64,000 nucleotides of DNA, taken from the NCBI GenBank assembly GCA_036365515.1, contig CM070873.1, positions 222,967,876-223,031,875 of the forward strand, given 5' to 3'. The position numbers were made by a program, and so were the translations under genes. The stretch's first letter is position 1. Every line of letters starts with the position of its first letter. Of the stretch, positions 33,008 to 46,640 are shown piece after piece. The DNA is from Torymus aiolomorphi (taxonomy: Eukaryota; Arthropoda; Insecta; Hymenoptera; Torymidae). The notes beneath the pieces were generated by a model. That model ran no database searches. It had not been told where the DNA came from and saw only the letters and a program-made list of their open reading frames with translations.

Positions 33008-35722
33008 AGTGATCTTTTTTCATTCGCAAATATATCGATTACTTGCTTGATGATAATATAAAATTTTATGGTTTTGTTTCGTATAGATTGCATATCGGAA
33101 AAAGATTCAGCGAATGGGAGAATGCTTGGGAAAAAAATTACTCCGTAAATTTATAGAGTTCTGCCTTCTCTCTAGCTCTCGTATTTCTTCCAGAGTTCTT
33201 CTTAATGGTGTGCGAACTTTTTTATCTTGTAGTTTCTCAATTGCCGACGTAAACAACTCTGTCGGGCAAACGCTGGAAAAACTTCGCTAAGCCCAAGGAG
33301 CAGACTTACCCTAATACCAACCTAAACTTATTTACTTTATGGTCTCATTAGTTATCAACGAAATTTCATTACAATTTTTTAAAGAAAACGTTGCATTTAA
33401 CAAATCTGCTAAGGATAAGAATATTTTCAGCGGAGATGAAAAAACAGTGCGTTAACAGACTTGTTTTCTAAAAATACACCGTCCCGTCTGTATTAACCAA
33501 TTTGGTCTCATACCATTACAAATGAAAGTGATTTCATTAACAATTCATGTTTTTGCGCTCTCTTTGAACACGCTATACTCGATAAGGAAAGTCGAGATGT
33601 TCCAATTGAAATCACGTATTCTCAACCTGTTCCCTTTCATAAAGACCACCTGGGATTAAACGGCGTCTTAAAACTTTTACAACCGGGCAATAAAATCCAT
33701 GTTCGAACGAGCTAATAAACTTCTCAAATCTAAAAAGACTCGAATTTTCGGCTAATACGAGGCGAATTCCCGTTCGATAGAGCAATTTTCCGGCCGTATA
33801 AAGTTGAATGCCGCGACACCGCGTGCGTCACTCATTGGCACATGCGTAGCTGATATCCCGCCATCATTCTTCGTATATTTGCATGCGGATTGCCTGCTCA
33901 CCTGCGGCCGTGCTGCGCGCACGTGAACGGCTCGACCCGCTGCAGCTCTCTTTACGACCATTAAAGTATAACTTGTAGCAAAGACATGGATAATGACTGT
34001 GAATGCTCAGCGTAAGGACTTGATCTGCTGCTGCTGCTGCCGTCGGGATGCAGAGCATAAAGGAGAGAACGGGCGTGCGCGGTATTAATGACGACCCCCA
34101 CTCCGTCCTCTGTGTACTGACGTGCGTGCATTCGTAAACTTAAAAAAGGAAACGAATGTTGGGTAAAAACGTTTACGCATTTATGTGGGCGTGCATTTAG
34201 AGAAGTCTAGCTCGATGCTGACTGGCAAGAAAGCTAATAAGTTCCAAGCCAGAAAGACGTGAACGAAGTCTTATAGCTTTGAGTTTGTGTTTAGAGATGT
34301 GATATCTGTGAATGACATAATTAAATTTTGTTTACTTTTTTATGACATTTCAACCAGAGTTCGTTTATCATAATCATTATGAAATATTTTCTTAACTTTC
34401 TATTTGTCTTGTTACTGTCAATTACCTACTCAAGATCTTGAATTATGAATACTCATCAGAAATTAGTATCACTAAATTTTGCTTTAATTAAAATGCCGAT
34501 CATCGGTTCTAGCGAATAATCAGCAATATTCGCTAAAACGTAATTATCATTCGTTAGCTTAAAGATATTCCCCGCTAAGTTTAATGCCGCGTTTTCGATT
34601 GGTACTTATTAAACGGCAAAAGACTAGCTATCAAGCCAAAGGGTTCACCTCGTAAAATTATACGTGAACTTTATAACGAAATACATAGCGTCGTTATTCT
34701 GGGATATTATTCGACCCACCTCGTATCTTTCGTCTAATTTTCATGTCGACCGCGTATAATCAAAATAGCAAAGTTGAATTCTCGAAGCCTGATGAATCCT
34801 CTAGCGCAATTGCCATGTGACCTGGTGCGACATCAGTTTACGATTGCCCGAGGCGCATGCGCTTCTATTACGCGACGTTTTATTTCCACTTTTGCTTAAC
34901 GGTACTTGGCTTTTCTATGTGCATTGCATATTGACGTTGCATGCGCCAGGCTGTTCGACATGCCGAGTACGAGATGTGTGAAATCTCGAAGCTACAGTGG
35001 AAGGCCTATGACGAAGAGGTAAGATTATTAGCTATGCAGATTAACTCCGTCTGCTGTCGGCGAAATAGACTGTTCCTTGATTCAGCTGAAATTCATCGAG
35101 TCTCAACCCTTGTTCACCCTTCTCTGGGTTTAATGGATTATCCATTAGCTGGCTTCTAAATGTCTACAATCGTGGTAGTTACTTAGGGTTGGTATAGAAA
35201 GCGAAAATAATGTAAAAAAATATGGTATATATGATGTTAACTTGAATTCATAGAAAAATATATCTTTGGTCAATGTTGCTTATTGTAAGTCTTTATCGTA
35301 ACATTTAAAAAAATAGAAATCAAATTTCATTCGTAAAATGAATGTTTTATAGAAATGGTACTGTAATGTTTAAAAAAACAGATCAGTTTAGTTAAAATAC
35401 ATTCACGTCTATCTTTTCAACGTAAATAACTATGGCATAATATACATAAAGCTACCTTGGTCGATCGATTCCATTATTTGGCTAATAAATAACTAGTTTC
35501 ACCATTAATCGATCCCATTATTTGCCTAATAAATAGCTAGTTTCACGAATAATCGTCAAAAACTTTTCTTTACCATGGCAATCAGAATAATAAAAGACAG
35601 AATAATAAAATAAGTTTTTTCACAGATTTACATTAGCTTATTTATGAGTATTTAGAAGATATTGAAGTCGGCTTTTTTCAGATATTAAAGTCAGTTTTTT
35701 TAGGTAGGAAATGACTAGTAAG

Positions 35723-35724
<2 letters not shown>
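33008..35724. other. Non-coding DNA; one exon-like window
   Basis: No recognised gene. The only coding-like spot is 34950-35018 (AG acceptor, 69-bp open phase-0 segment, strong GGTAAGAT donor), which I could not tie to a family. A 45-bp tandem duplication is at 35464-35550. Confidence 0.4.
35464..35550. repeat. 45-bp tandem duplication
   Basis: Two adjacent units share ATCGATYCCATTATTTG and CTAATAAATARCTAGTTTC. Confidence 0.8.

Positions 35725-35802
<78 letters not shown>
35725..35802. repeat. AG microsatellite
   Basis: About 39 uninterrupted AG units. Confidence 0.95.
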
Positions 35803-35805
<3 letters not shown>

Positions 35806-37834
35806 ATCAAACCTAAAAATCATTGTTTTCGTTTGTATTGCCTGAAATGTTTACATTTTCGTTAGCTATCTTTTTTTAATATTTGTTTTTAAACACATTA
35901 CCAGAGTAATTGTAAAATTGATTGACAATAGTGAAGTTAGTAAGTAAGTAATCGAATTTTTACCAGACTGTTGCAAAAAATTAAGGATTTTTCAAATACA
36001 CAAAGTTTAAATTTAATTTCTAAAAGCTTAAAATAATTTTACTGAGCTTATTTCATTGACGTATTGGATTTCCAAACGTACTAAATACAAAATTGCTTTT
36101 AATACCTACAAATTTATAGCTTTTCGAATATACTAAAAATATCTTAAGATTTTATTAATCCCGTGATAATACAATTATTTTATTTTAGTTTTGAAATTAT
36201 ATTTAAGCAAACAATTAAAAAGTAAAATAAATTTTATTTTAAGAAAATCATGTATATTAAAATGCGTCAACGCCCCGCTTGCTCGTTAATCACTTCGTTC
36301 TTTTACTCGCCAAGCAGGGCGCTGCCGCGCCCTTTGATTTGTACATCAATGGAATGCCTTAACAGTATTCAAAATTACTTTTAATATAAAAAAAGTGGCT
36401 AAATTTGGTTTTTCTCTAGCCAATCTCACATTTTGGAGCTATCTTCACGTATTCCGGGGCGTTCTAACAGTTATTCAGCGAACTCTCTACATTTTCTACG
36501 GGATGGAACTTCTCATTCGACACCTTCACCCCTCCTTCTCCCCTTTCCCGCTAAAGAAAAAGAGGCGTAATTCGTTCGTGAGTCACGTTTGCGAATTCGC
36601 CGTGGCACCATCTCATCGTGGTAGCCGTTCGTGCAGAAACGCGGGAATCGAATTGCAACCCAGAATCATCTTTTCCGAAGGAGGCCAGAGAGAAATTAGT
36701 TCTCTTCTGCCCCGGTCCCAATGTAGCGTACCCCCCCCCCCCCCTGTCTCTTTCCCTTTCTCATTCCGTTTCTTTGTTATCTGGCTTTTCGAGAATTTAA
36801 TTTTAGATAGGAAACTGCGTAATCGAATTAGGGGATTCGCGGATCTTCTTCCTACTTTCGTATTCTGCATTCTTTGGATCGGGTAATTTTCGAAGGGGTC
36901 AAATTAGGTTCTCCAGCATCTATACCGGCTTTATAGTATCACGGAACCGTGCGAATATTCATCTTAGGAAACTCGATAAGAAGTGCAGTATAAGAAATAT
37001 TTACCGATGTAGTCTGTGATGAATTTTATATTTAATTAGAGAATGATTGTATGGTTTCGCTTTATTACGTTATTTGATTATTGAAATTATATTATATTCC
37101 ACATAAAAAGTATTAGTTTTATGAAAAAATTTGGGAGGAAATTTGTTTGCATGAAGTTTGGCAAAATTTATTCCATGAAACAATCCAAAGCTTTATCACT
37201 TTTTATGTTTCGAAAAAACGTTTAAGAATGTTTAGATGTTCGATAATGTACAGCTTAAAGTTTATCTAAATTTTAGCCTATCGTCTTTTCCCAAACATTC
37301 TCGAAATAAAAACTTGTTACTTGACAATAACAAAAATAAAGTCTTACATAATGCAAAATAAAGTTTTTCTAAACTTTATATTTTTCAATGAATTTACAAG
37401 ACGTCATACATTTGCAATGAACGTGCAACGGAAGAAAGATAAAAGAACGAGTAGCAGAAAGAAAACGTGAAAGGAAGCAGAAGCTGGGTTATCTGGCACG
37501 AGCACGATTGGCACGATTCCTTGAAAGTAATTGAACTGATTGCCCATTGACATTGGGTAGAGACCCGCGGGGGCCTTTGTGGGTAACGAGCCGAACAGGT
37601 ATTATCCAACTGGCATCGCCATTATGCGCACACGCGAGGGCCCCCATCGAATTTCGGCACTAGCACTATCATTAAGACGGGCCATTGCCCCCGTGAGCAC
37701 GTTACTATTTCTTTGAGAATGAGAAAAAGGAAGAAGTTAGGCCGCGATCTGATTGCCTATGCTCTTTGGCATATATGTATACCCGATGCTTTGATTTACT
37801 TTTTCCCGTAGCCAACACGTAGACCTTCTATGAT
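35803..37834. other. Mixed non-coding DNA
   Basis: It contains a GC-rich island at 36265-36345 with the inverted words GCTTGCTCG and CGCCAAGCAGG, and a C-run at 36731-36744. The 163-codon frame at 36395 overlaps frames in other registers and shows no family match. No gene is recognised. Confidence 0.45.
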
Positions 37835-38503
37835 TTAAGGGGACACGCCATGGTTAGGGGGTCGAAAAATCGATATTTTTTTTTTATGTACTATTTTGAT
37901 AGCAAATTTTCCGCTGAATACTATGCTTCCAACCGCATTTCCAAATTCGATTTCGTTTAGAAAATACAGCTAAAACCGTGAAGTGACTTTTTTGCATATT
38001 TAGTGATTTTTCTTAAATTATCCATTTTAGATATACTATTGTTAATCTTATATTATTTTATGCTTCACAGCATACAATACTGAATTTAGAACGTAAATGT
38101 ACATTGACATAGTAGGCAAACTTAACTCGAGGTATAAACCTCGTGTATTTTACTTTTACTCTAGTTATACAAAAGTATAATACGTACAATACATATAGAT
38201 GGTTTAAAATCTCGTCTGTTTACGTTCTGTCAGCGCCATAGTCGTTGGGATTTAAACTAAAAGTGTTTTGAATATAATTGAATCTGCATTTTTCAATGCA
38301 ATTTATTCAGTATTGACAAAAAATTTTTTTGTAAATAAAGTGCTGTGTAGAACTCTTTTAACTGAGAGTGTAGAAGACAGCGATTTTAGGTTAACTGCAC
38401 TGTGCAAAGTGTTGTTAATATTTTTAATTTAGTGAGTTCAGTGAGTGACTTTTATTTGTGTTTTTTAATAACTAACATTATAGAGGATTAGATATTAGCC
38501 ACT

Positions 38504-39996
38504 ATGGATTCTGACAAGAGAAATAGAACATCAGGAGCTCCAGGAAAGAAGAGAAAATTTGGAAGAAAAAAAAAACATAAAGGATTTAACAAAAATTCAG
38601 AGAATGTTCAACAAAAAATCACGAACAAAAGGAAAAGAAGTACAACTTCAGGGAAAATAAAAGATATATCTGTAGAAGCGTCACAAACAAGAAACAGAAT
38701 AATAGATATAAACATTCTGTTCTTACAGCTGGAGAAATTTCTTGTATGTGCAACATGTAAAGGACAAGTTAAAATTATAGAAGAAGATATTCGAGGACTT
38801 GGCTCCAAATTTAACATTATGTGCAAAAATTGTTCAGAGAGAAGAATTATAAGCACGAGCAAGCAAGTTGGAGCTCAAAGCAATGCTTATGAAACCAACA
38901 GACGCAGTCTTCAAGGAATTTCAAGTTTGATTGGCTTGCGTTCTCAACAAGTTCTTGACATATTTATCAAGAACAGTTTTTGTAAAGCATGTTTAAAGTG
39001 GGAAAATAGAAAAGGCACAGAAGAATATGAAGACTGGTTCAGTGATCATCAAGATAAATGTGCAGCAAACCATGAAGGAAGTGCTGGAAAGATGGAAGTC
39101 GATGGAGTTGTGGAAATGTTTAGAAGATCTCAAGAAAAGTATAATGTAAAATACCATCATTACATTGGAGATGGAGATTCGAAAGTGTACAGTGCTTTGT
39201 GCCAGGCCAAACCGTATGGAGATGAAGTTAAAGTTGAGAAGAAGGAGTGTGTGGGACACGTCCAGAAACGAATGGGAACCAGACTCAGGAATTTAAAGAA
39301 AAATTTTGGAAAAAAGTTATTAGACGATGGAAAAACCATTGGAGGCCAAGGACGATTAACAGCAAAAGTAATTGATCAGCTCACCACATATTATGGTAAT
39401 GCCATCAGAAACAACACGGACTCTGTAGAAAAAATGCTGAATGCTATATGGGCTACGTACTACCACAAGATTTCACAAACCAGAATCCTCAACATCATTT
39501 ATGCCCACCAGGACAGAGCAGTTGGTGCAAGTGGCAAAAAGCGAAGGCTCAAAAAAAACTAAAAGATTTTCATCATAAAGACAGTATTCCTGCAGTGATT
39601 ATGGAGCAGTTGAAACCAATTTACAAAGATCTCTCTGAACAGGAGCTGCTTCACAGATGTTTAGGCGGTTACACCCAAAATAGTAATGAGAGTTTTAATA
39701 ATTCAGTTTGGAAGATTGTAACCAAGACCTCCTTCAGTGGTGTACATGTGCTCACAGCAGGTGCTTGTATTGCTGTCACTTGCTTCAACGATGGAAGAGT
39801 TGGTTTTCTGAATATTATGGAAGCCTTTGATGTGAAACCTGGAGTAGCTGCAATTGAGTGGGCACAGAAAAGCAATGACATCAGATTATTTCATGCTGAG
39901 AGGAATGCCGAAGAAAACACTTTAGAAAATAGGAGAAAACGAAGGAGACTGCAATTGAATTTACCTGAAGAGTCATATGCACCAGGTTCTTACTAG
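38504..39996 (+). pseudogene. Kolobok/Mutator-like transposase, internally deleted and frameshifted
   Basis: The first frame runs 38504-39562 and the second continues to 39996. The homologous reading switches frame near 39470, where one base is missing after WATYYHKIS and the frame resumes at NPQHHLCPPG. A basic N-terminus precedes a zinc-ribbon-like C82/C85...C107/C110, the same spacing from the start as in the 13017-16224 protein. The second catalytic block is intact (IGDGDSKVY, about 221-229) and the glutamate block follows (QNSNESFNN). The first catalytic aspartate region is absent: near residue 134 the text jumps from the N-terminal part straight to SLQGISSLIG, implying an internal in-frame deletion of roughly a hundred residues. 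That inference rests on family knowledge. CPPGQSSWCKWQKA is typical of this group. The copy cannot be active. Confidence 0.8.
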
Positions 39997-40446
39997 AGTA
40001 GGTAAAAAGTTATTTTTATGCGATAATAGCTAATATAATATTTATTAATTTTTTTCTTTTTACAGGTGTGTTATTGGCTCTCATAAAAGGATTAATTTAT
40101 TTTGAGGTTATTTTTACTGTCAATAACATTTATGACTAACAATGTTTTCAGCCTAGTACGAAAAAAAAAAAAATAAGTACAACATTTATGTATTAATCTA
40201 AAAAATTTAAAAATATTGTTGAATTAATGAAATTCTTTTTTATAGGTTTATTCAACAGTTAAAATGATTTAGCCAGGACTACTTTCATCTAATTGGCATC
40301 TGTTTCATTTTTCCACTAAAGTATATCATACAGAATGAAAAAAAAATTTTTGGTAAGTAGTTTTGAAACTTATATAAAGTTATAGAAAACCAAAACTTTG
40401 AATTGAATTTCTGAATAACTTGTTTTTTGTATTTACAGGGACTTTG

Positions 40447-40763
40447 CCGCAGGATTTCTTTTAAATAAAGCAAGCTAGAGGTTTGTAAATTTAGGAGTAT
40501 CTTTAAAATTGTGTTGGTTATAGAAAATGTGAGGTACTTTTTTGAAAAAGGCTTTAGAAAAAAAATTATAAAATAAAATTACAAAAAATATTGAAATTTT
40601 AATAAAAAAAACATAAAAAAATTAGATTTTTCATTAAAAAACAATTTTAAAAATTAAAAAAAAAAAAGTAGTTCACATTTTCTATAACTGGTATAACTAC
40701 AAAGGTACTCCTAAGTAACCAGACCCCTGCCTTGCTTTGTTCAAAAAATTTCCTGCGGCAATG
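40447..40763. repeat. Imperfect hairpin in the transposon 3' region
   Basis: TGCCGCAGGATTTCTTTT on the left pairs with the complement near 40740-40763, and GGAGTATC...TATAGAAAATGTGA pairs with its counterpart. It lies wholly inside the 37839-40974 element. Confidence 0.6.
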
Positions 40764-41125
40764 ACATGCCAGTTTCTAATTCAGAAGGATTTCTTAATCT
40801 AATGGACTGCAAGACCAAAATCTTAAACACCTGGATGATGTAGTCTTAAATTATAGGTAATTGTATAACTTAATAATAAAAAAAAGTTTGAACTCTTAAA
40901 ATTATATATTGGCTTTGTTATTAAAGAATTAATACAATAGCTTTTTTTTTCAGGTTCAACCATGGCTTGTCCCCTTAATGCACGATATTCAGGAGCTATC
41001 ACACAGTTTTACATGGATAGATTTAATTATTAACTAATAAGAATTACTCTTCATAACTTTTATTGATTTGTATTTTCACATCGATATATGTTTATATACG
41101 CAAGAGCAATAAAAATAGCTCTTAC

Positions 41126-41645
41126 CTTCTAGTTTATGTACATATTGAAATAAGGCAAAATCATGTCCATTTTCTTGTTTATAAAGTTTTTCGATTTTCC
41201 AAGTACTCGTTGATTGTTGATTGAAAGGATTAAATGTGCATAAATTTATTGTAGAATTGGAATTGCGACATATAAATACACTACGAAGAATGGAAAATTC
41301 CCATACTATTCTCAGATAGGAATAAGCATCTTTACAGGTGTGAGGATTTTCGATATTTTGAATAATATATAATCCGCTAAGGTTCCACCAAATAGAACTT
41401 TTTAACTTAAACAAAACAGGTTTAAAATACGATAATTGGAATTCAATCAAGATGAAATTATTTGCAGGAAACGGTTTCAATGCATCATTAGAAAAATGAA
41501 TTTTTTGTTCCACAGTGTTTGAAAAGTGCAAGTTATCGCCTTCATTTATACCGACCAAGCTAACAATTCTGGATTGTAAATCAATCAGCAAATAGTCATT
41601 TCGACGACAGCTCCAGTTTCCTATCACAGTAGATAACTCAGATCA
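41126..41645 (-). CDS. Orphan exon, possibly a divergent ionotropic-receptor N-terminus
   Basis: A minus-strand open segment of about 170 codons in AT-rich DNA ends at a good splice donor (GAAG|GTAAGA, 41126/41125). The conceptual protein contains WWNLSGLYIIQN, then a conserved-looking HTCKDAYSYLRIVWEF, SVFICRNSN and LCTFNPFNQQ. The order W..., cysteine, LW-like helix, then a TFNPF block is what I associate with the extracellular N-terminal region of divergent insect ionotropic receptors, but the match is by eye. An in-frame stop lies 18 bp above the first residues, so this is either a first exon or starts at an acceptor. No ligand-binding or channel exons are seen at lower coordinates, and the next DNA is a transposon. 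It may be a gene fragment. Confidence 0.35.
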
Positions 41646-42120
41646 ATCGGAAAAATATTTATATGCTAATTTAACCTACAAAATATGACATCTTTTATAA
41701 TCAGTTTCACAATAATTAAATTTGACTTTAATAATAAAAATTACCCAAAAATTTGTTTGTTCCTGAAAATTTGATAATATTGTGTGAGTATTCTTTATAT
41801 CTTGTGATCAAGATGATGAAATAATGTACGTCGCAAAAAAAATCAATGTACATACTCTTGTATTTATCATTTTTGGTTTGTATTTGAGATTTTTGATACG
41901 TTGATGAAGAAAAACACTATTTTTTAAGCAACCTCTATCGTGCTTCTGAGGACTAAAACGTGTTAACTCAAATTGATTATCGATATTGCAAGTTTTTTTA
42001 ATTTCAAAGTAGCACTTGGCGAATGTAAACTGACACGCTGTATTTCGTTTTGTAAAATTTTAAATAACTTAAAATCAGGGAAATTTTTAGTATCAATAAA
42101 AAACTTTATTTAATTAAACT
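41646..42120. other. AT-rich DNA, no gene seen
   Basis: It may include 5' sequence of the orphan exon at 41126-41645, but I see no supported upstream exon. Confidence 0.4.
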
Positions 42121-42261
42121 AAAAAATTACTTTTGCTTCCTCCTAGAGGAAGCTTTGTGATAGTAAATTTTTGAGTTGTTGTAAAAACATGTTATAATTG
42201 TGTTCCGAGGTTTTAGGAATCAAAATACATGGTTTTTGAAAAATATCTGTATGGATGCGCG

Positions 42262-42293
<32 letters not shown>

Positions 42294-43447
42294 TGCGTGT
42301 GTGTGTGTGTGTGTGTGTACGCCTGGATCTCAGCTTCTACTCGGTCGATTTTGACCGGACAGGTCTCATTTTTTTTTGTTTTTCTTGCGTGATGGCGGGT
42401 CAAAACTCAGTTTTTTGATTGGGGCGATGCGTTTTTGTTTTTTTCAAATTTTCGATTTTCTCAAAACTGTTTTTTGATTTTTTTTAATGATAGGATCGAG
42501 TTATTCGAATCTGATGGGTAGCGTTCGAAAGAGAATTAAAATACCTATATTTTCTAAAAAACAAAAAAGTTTCTAGCTATAGCGGTTCTTTTGTTATTAA
42601 CAAAAACGTGTTTTTTTTTTAGAAGCTTATAACTCCTAAACTAAACGGTCAATTTTTTTGAGAAAAGTCATGATAATACAGAATATAAATAGCTATAATC
42701 TGCTAAATTTGAATTGAATACATTCTGTAGGCTAGATTTTGAGTAAAAAATTGAAAAATGAAAAAAATCAGTTTTGTATGTCCAACGATTACAAGAGTAA
42801 AATTGACTTAATGGCTTCAAAATTCCTTTTAGAGGTAGATTTTTTATAGTTCTCGGTCGAGTTCTTTGGGCAAAATGATTGGTCCATAAATTTCAGAGAT
42901 ATTTGAGATTAAAAATTTTTTTACATTTTTTTAAAATCGTAATTTCTCGAGAACGGCTCTATGTATCTGAATGAGGTGGGTGGCATTCGAAAGAGAATCA
43001 AAATATCTATATTTTCTAAGAAAAATTAATTTTCTATCTATCACGGTTCTTTAGTTATCATCAAAAACAAAATCATCTTTTTTTTTTAAACTCATAACTC
43101 CAATGATGTTATCATCATTATATTATAAAAGTATATAGTATTGGCGTCATCATTATATTATAAAAGTATATAGTATTTGTTTTATTATAAAATATAGATA
43201 TTTTACTTTTATTTCAAATGATAACTTTATTTATCAGCTCAAAATTTATACAAATTTAATATAAATGAATAATAAATAAATAAATAAATTTAAAAATTAA
43301 CAATTTTTAATATTCATAAATAAATTTAATTATAATTATGCAATAAATTTTTTAAAAAATTATACATTTTGTTATTAAAAATTAATTAAAGGAATCAACA
43401 AATTACGGTTGAGGAAGCTACGGGCCAATGAATTGGCAGCGGTTTTT
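42121..43447 (-). repeat. Dispersed 1.35-kb repeat, copy B
   Basis: It aligns in reverse with 19868-21236 along its whole length: terminal hairpin GCTTCCTCCTAGAGGAAGC, GT-rich run, GATGGCGGGTCAAAA, the repeated CGAAAGAGAATTAAAATA-type block, and GCCAATGAATTGGCAGCGG at the far end. An extra 41-bp tandem duplication (ATCATTATATTATAAAAGTA, about 43105-43180) is specific to this copy. Confidence 0.75.
42258..42318. repeat. GT/GC-variant microsatellite
   Basis: GT units with several GCGT variants, at the position of the CA run in copy A. Confidence 0.85.
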
Positions 43448-46400
43448 TCTTTTACATTACTGTTATTATATTGATTTTACTCTGAAAGTCTTATTTAATA
43501 ATCATATTTAATTTTTTTTTCTTTTTTTTCAAATTTTTAAACTGATTATAATTTTGATAAAAAAAATAAAATATTTATCTTTTTTTATAACAATACAAAA
43601 ATACTGTTGAAAGTTTATGCCCTGAACTATATTTGAAATACCTAATTTTAAAATGTTACTGTCGCATATATGTCGACCGTAGTTGGGATAGCAAAAATAG
43701 AGACAAAAATCCTGTCCGTTTTAATTAAATATTTATGTTAAGAAAACTTCATAATTCGTTTATATTAAAAATAATATAATTTCACTTAGATATAGATTCT
43801 ATTAATGGATTTTATTTATAGCATTTGCAATACGGTTTTTTATGTAGAATGACAACGCATGGTTAACTCACTTTTACATGTCATTTTTCCATATTTTATT
43901 ATTTATATGATATTTTGACATATTATTGTTTACTCTTTGAACATTTTTTTACGTGAAAAAAATCTTTATAATTTTCTGTGAAATAGAAATCTACTGCGAT
44001 ACTAACATAAAACGGTTATGTACAATATTGTATAGGGCTTTGCGATCATGCCGAAGAAGTAAGAATTATGGCATTTACCGTATATTTAATTATTTATTAC
44101 ATTTTACTTTGATACCAATGTATGGAATGGTTCTAATTTCTCTCGTATAATAAGTGACTTTGTGTTAATAAACCTCAACTTTGGTTAGAGTCTTTTAGTC
44201 AGCTCTTTATAAAAACCTAATTTTGTTCAAATTAATTAATTTTTGGCCAAGAATTCAATACTTTTTGTGTAACTTCTACCAGACTATGTAATAATATATT
44301 TCGAATAAAGTATTAAACTAATGAAACATTAATTTTTACTTAAATTCACTCCTATAGTATTCTACAATTAAGTTTCATTCAACACAGAAGATACGATTAG
44401 AACACGAAGACAATTATCTCACATGCAATTTCTACGAATTTTCGACATCACGCCCCTGAAGAATTTTAATTGGCACAGCGATGCTCGGGGATAATACAAA
44501 ATTGCCACACATTACATATCTCTCCAGCGTGCATCACATTCGACTTTTAACTACGAAAAGACTATGTATTTTCTCTGTACACTGTACGAACTCCATCATC
44601 GGCCGGAGTCAGGCAGACAGACAGGCAAAAAGCCCACATCGGAGAGCACGGACACGCGCGCCCAGTCAGATGTCATGGTCATTAGTGTAAAAGTCGCACA
44701 CATGCTTGCTTGCTTGCGCGCAAGATCGTCATTACATCGGGGTATCATTTCTGGACTAATTATAGGAAGGCCAGGGCGTGCAAGCGTAACAGTCACTATG
44801 GGTCGCGTGTATACGTCGCCTGAAGAAGAAGAAGAAGAAGAGCTTCACCGGGAGGATAGAGAGACAAATGAGCGCGCAAGAAAAGTCGAGTGCAGAGGTG
44901 TGTGTATGTGTGTGTGCGCAAGGACGGGAAAATCACGTGAGCATGGGAGACAGGTCGCAAAGCGACGCGAACAAAAGAGCCATGCGTTTGCGAAAAGAGA
45001 CTACCTGCGCAGGAGGACGTGGATGCTTAGGTGCGCGCGCTCGCGTGATAGCGTGACACGCGCGATGCGTATCGCCCTCTGTCTTGTTTTCCCCCCCGCG
45101 TATGCTACTCTCCCCCCGTGAAATTTCTGCGAGGCCATAATTAAACTCGAAACCGTGCGTGCGTGCGACATAACGCCGAGATCCTCCGTAGGCCCTTGCG
45201 TTATATATATTATAAAGTCGCTCATGCTCTCCTCTTGTCGCTGTATTATGGCTGTTTACGTTCTCTCTCTCTCTCTTCCCCCTCTCGGCTTTCTTCGGCT
45301 AAACGAGTTTCGCAGTTTTTCAAAAATCGACGACGCGACTACGACGACGACGACGGCCATCCTGTCGTTTTTGCGCCTCCGTTCCTATTTATCAGTCGTA
45401 GCTGCTGCTCTTGCTTTTATATACGTTTCACGCGTGCAAATGACGGGCGCGCGAGTAAGCAAGAGAGGGAGATAGGAGCGGAGTGGAGAGATCGCGCGGG
45501 AGGGGGGGAGTTAACGGAGGGAAGGCCTGTAAATTCCCGGAGCTCGCGAGCGCGGCTGACGCCATCGAGCAGCTAGCGCTCCACTGCTGTCGTTGGATGG
45601 GATAGGAATCATGTTGGCGACCTCGGCAAGGCCTCGTCAAGGTCGTACGTTGAGCCCGAGCTGCTTCTGTGGCTGCTGCTCCTGCTGCCAGCAGGAGGTA
45701 TTTCACCACCACCGCCTTCTTCCTCTCTCTCTCTGCTCTCTTTCTCCCTCCTCTCGCGCCCGTCGCCGCTCCCCGCCGATTCGCTCCCGGCTCGCGCTCT
45801 CTTGCTGTCGCTCTATATGCCAGCGTCGCTCAAACTGCATATCTATAATGTGCTTCGCTTTTCCTCTGCCGTACGTCGTGCTTCTATTATGTATTTCTTT
45901 GCTCTTGCGCGTTTGCTGTCTGGGCTCCGAGATCGACGATCTACTAATTCGTTTATATAGCCTTCGTCTTCTACTCTCGTAGATTTACACGCTTTTTAAT
46001 CGGATTGCGGTTGATGTAAAAGCAGTCTTTATATAGATATTGGCAAAATGTGTTATTATTATTAAACGATTTCTGATTGCTGATAGATGATCCCGATTCT
46101 CTATACGAAAAAAAACACGTATCCGAGAAAAATGAGATCTTTGAGTGACATCTCTGCACTGGTAATTACTATTCGAGATGTCAATGAACGTCCGAGAGTC
46201 GCTTCATATTCGCAGTGAGAAGTAAAAAAGAACGCATGAAGGTTGGTAGGCAGAAATCTTCGCTTCAGAGTTCTGACGCGTGAATTCGTAGTAATTAGAC
46301 TTTTGCCGTTTCGAATGAAACAATTATTTAAATAAACGGGGGCTGCTCGCGTGTCAAATCGTCAGCGCGCTGTGTACGTGCGCATCTCGAGGCGTATTCG

Positions 46401-46565
46401 ACCACTCCTCCTCCGACTCTTAAATCCTCCCCTTCCCTCCTCTCCTCCTCCAATTTTCTCTCCTGCACTGGTAGCTCACCTCTCAAACTCCCTCTCCCTC
46501 CTTAGTCTTCTCCCTGTCTCCGCTAGACTGCAGCGAGCATCATCGCCGTCCTGGTCGCCATTAGG

Positions 46566-46640
<75 letters not shown>

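Larger units (their letters stand above)
37839..40974 (+). mobile_element. Kolobok-like DNA transposon, defective, 3.1 kb
   Basis: TTAA lies at 37835-37838 and 40975-40978. The ends are GGGGACACGCCATGGTT and, on the opposite strand, GGGGACAAGCCATGGTT, one mismatch in 17. The single coding region (38504-39996) is a Mutator-like/Kolobok transposase with lesions. An imperfect hairpin (40447-40763) fills part of the 3' non-coding end. It shares class and target site with 12791-17221 but has a different transposase lineage and no exonuclease. Confidence 0.85.

Noticed and set aside
44564..45121. 185-codon frame
   Set aside because: Arginine-rich low-complexity sequence with GAA and GTGT runs and CpG-rich DNA. 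It resembles no family.
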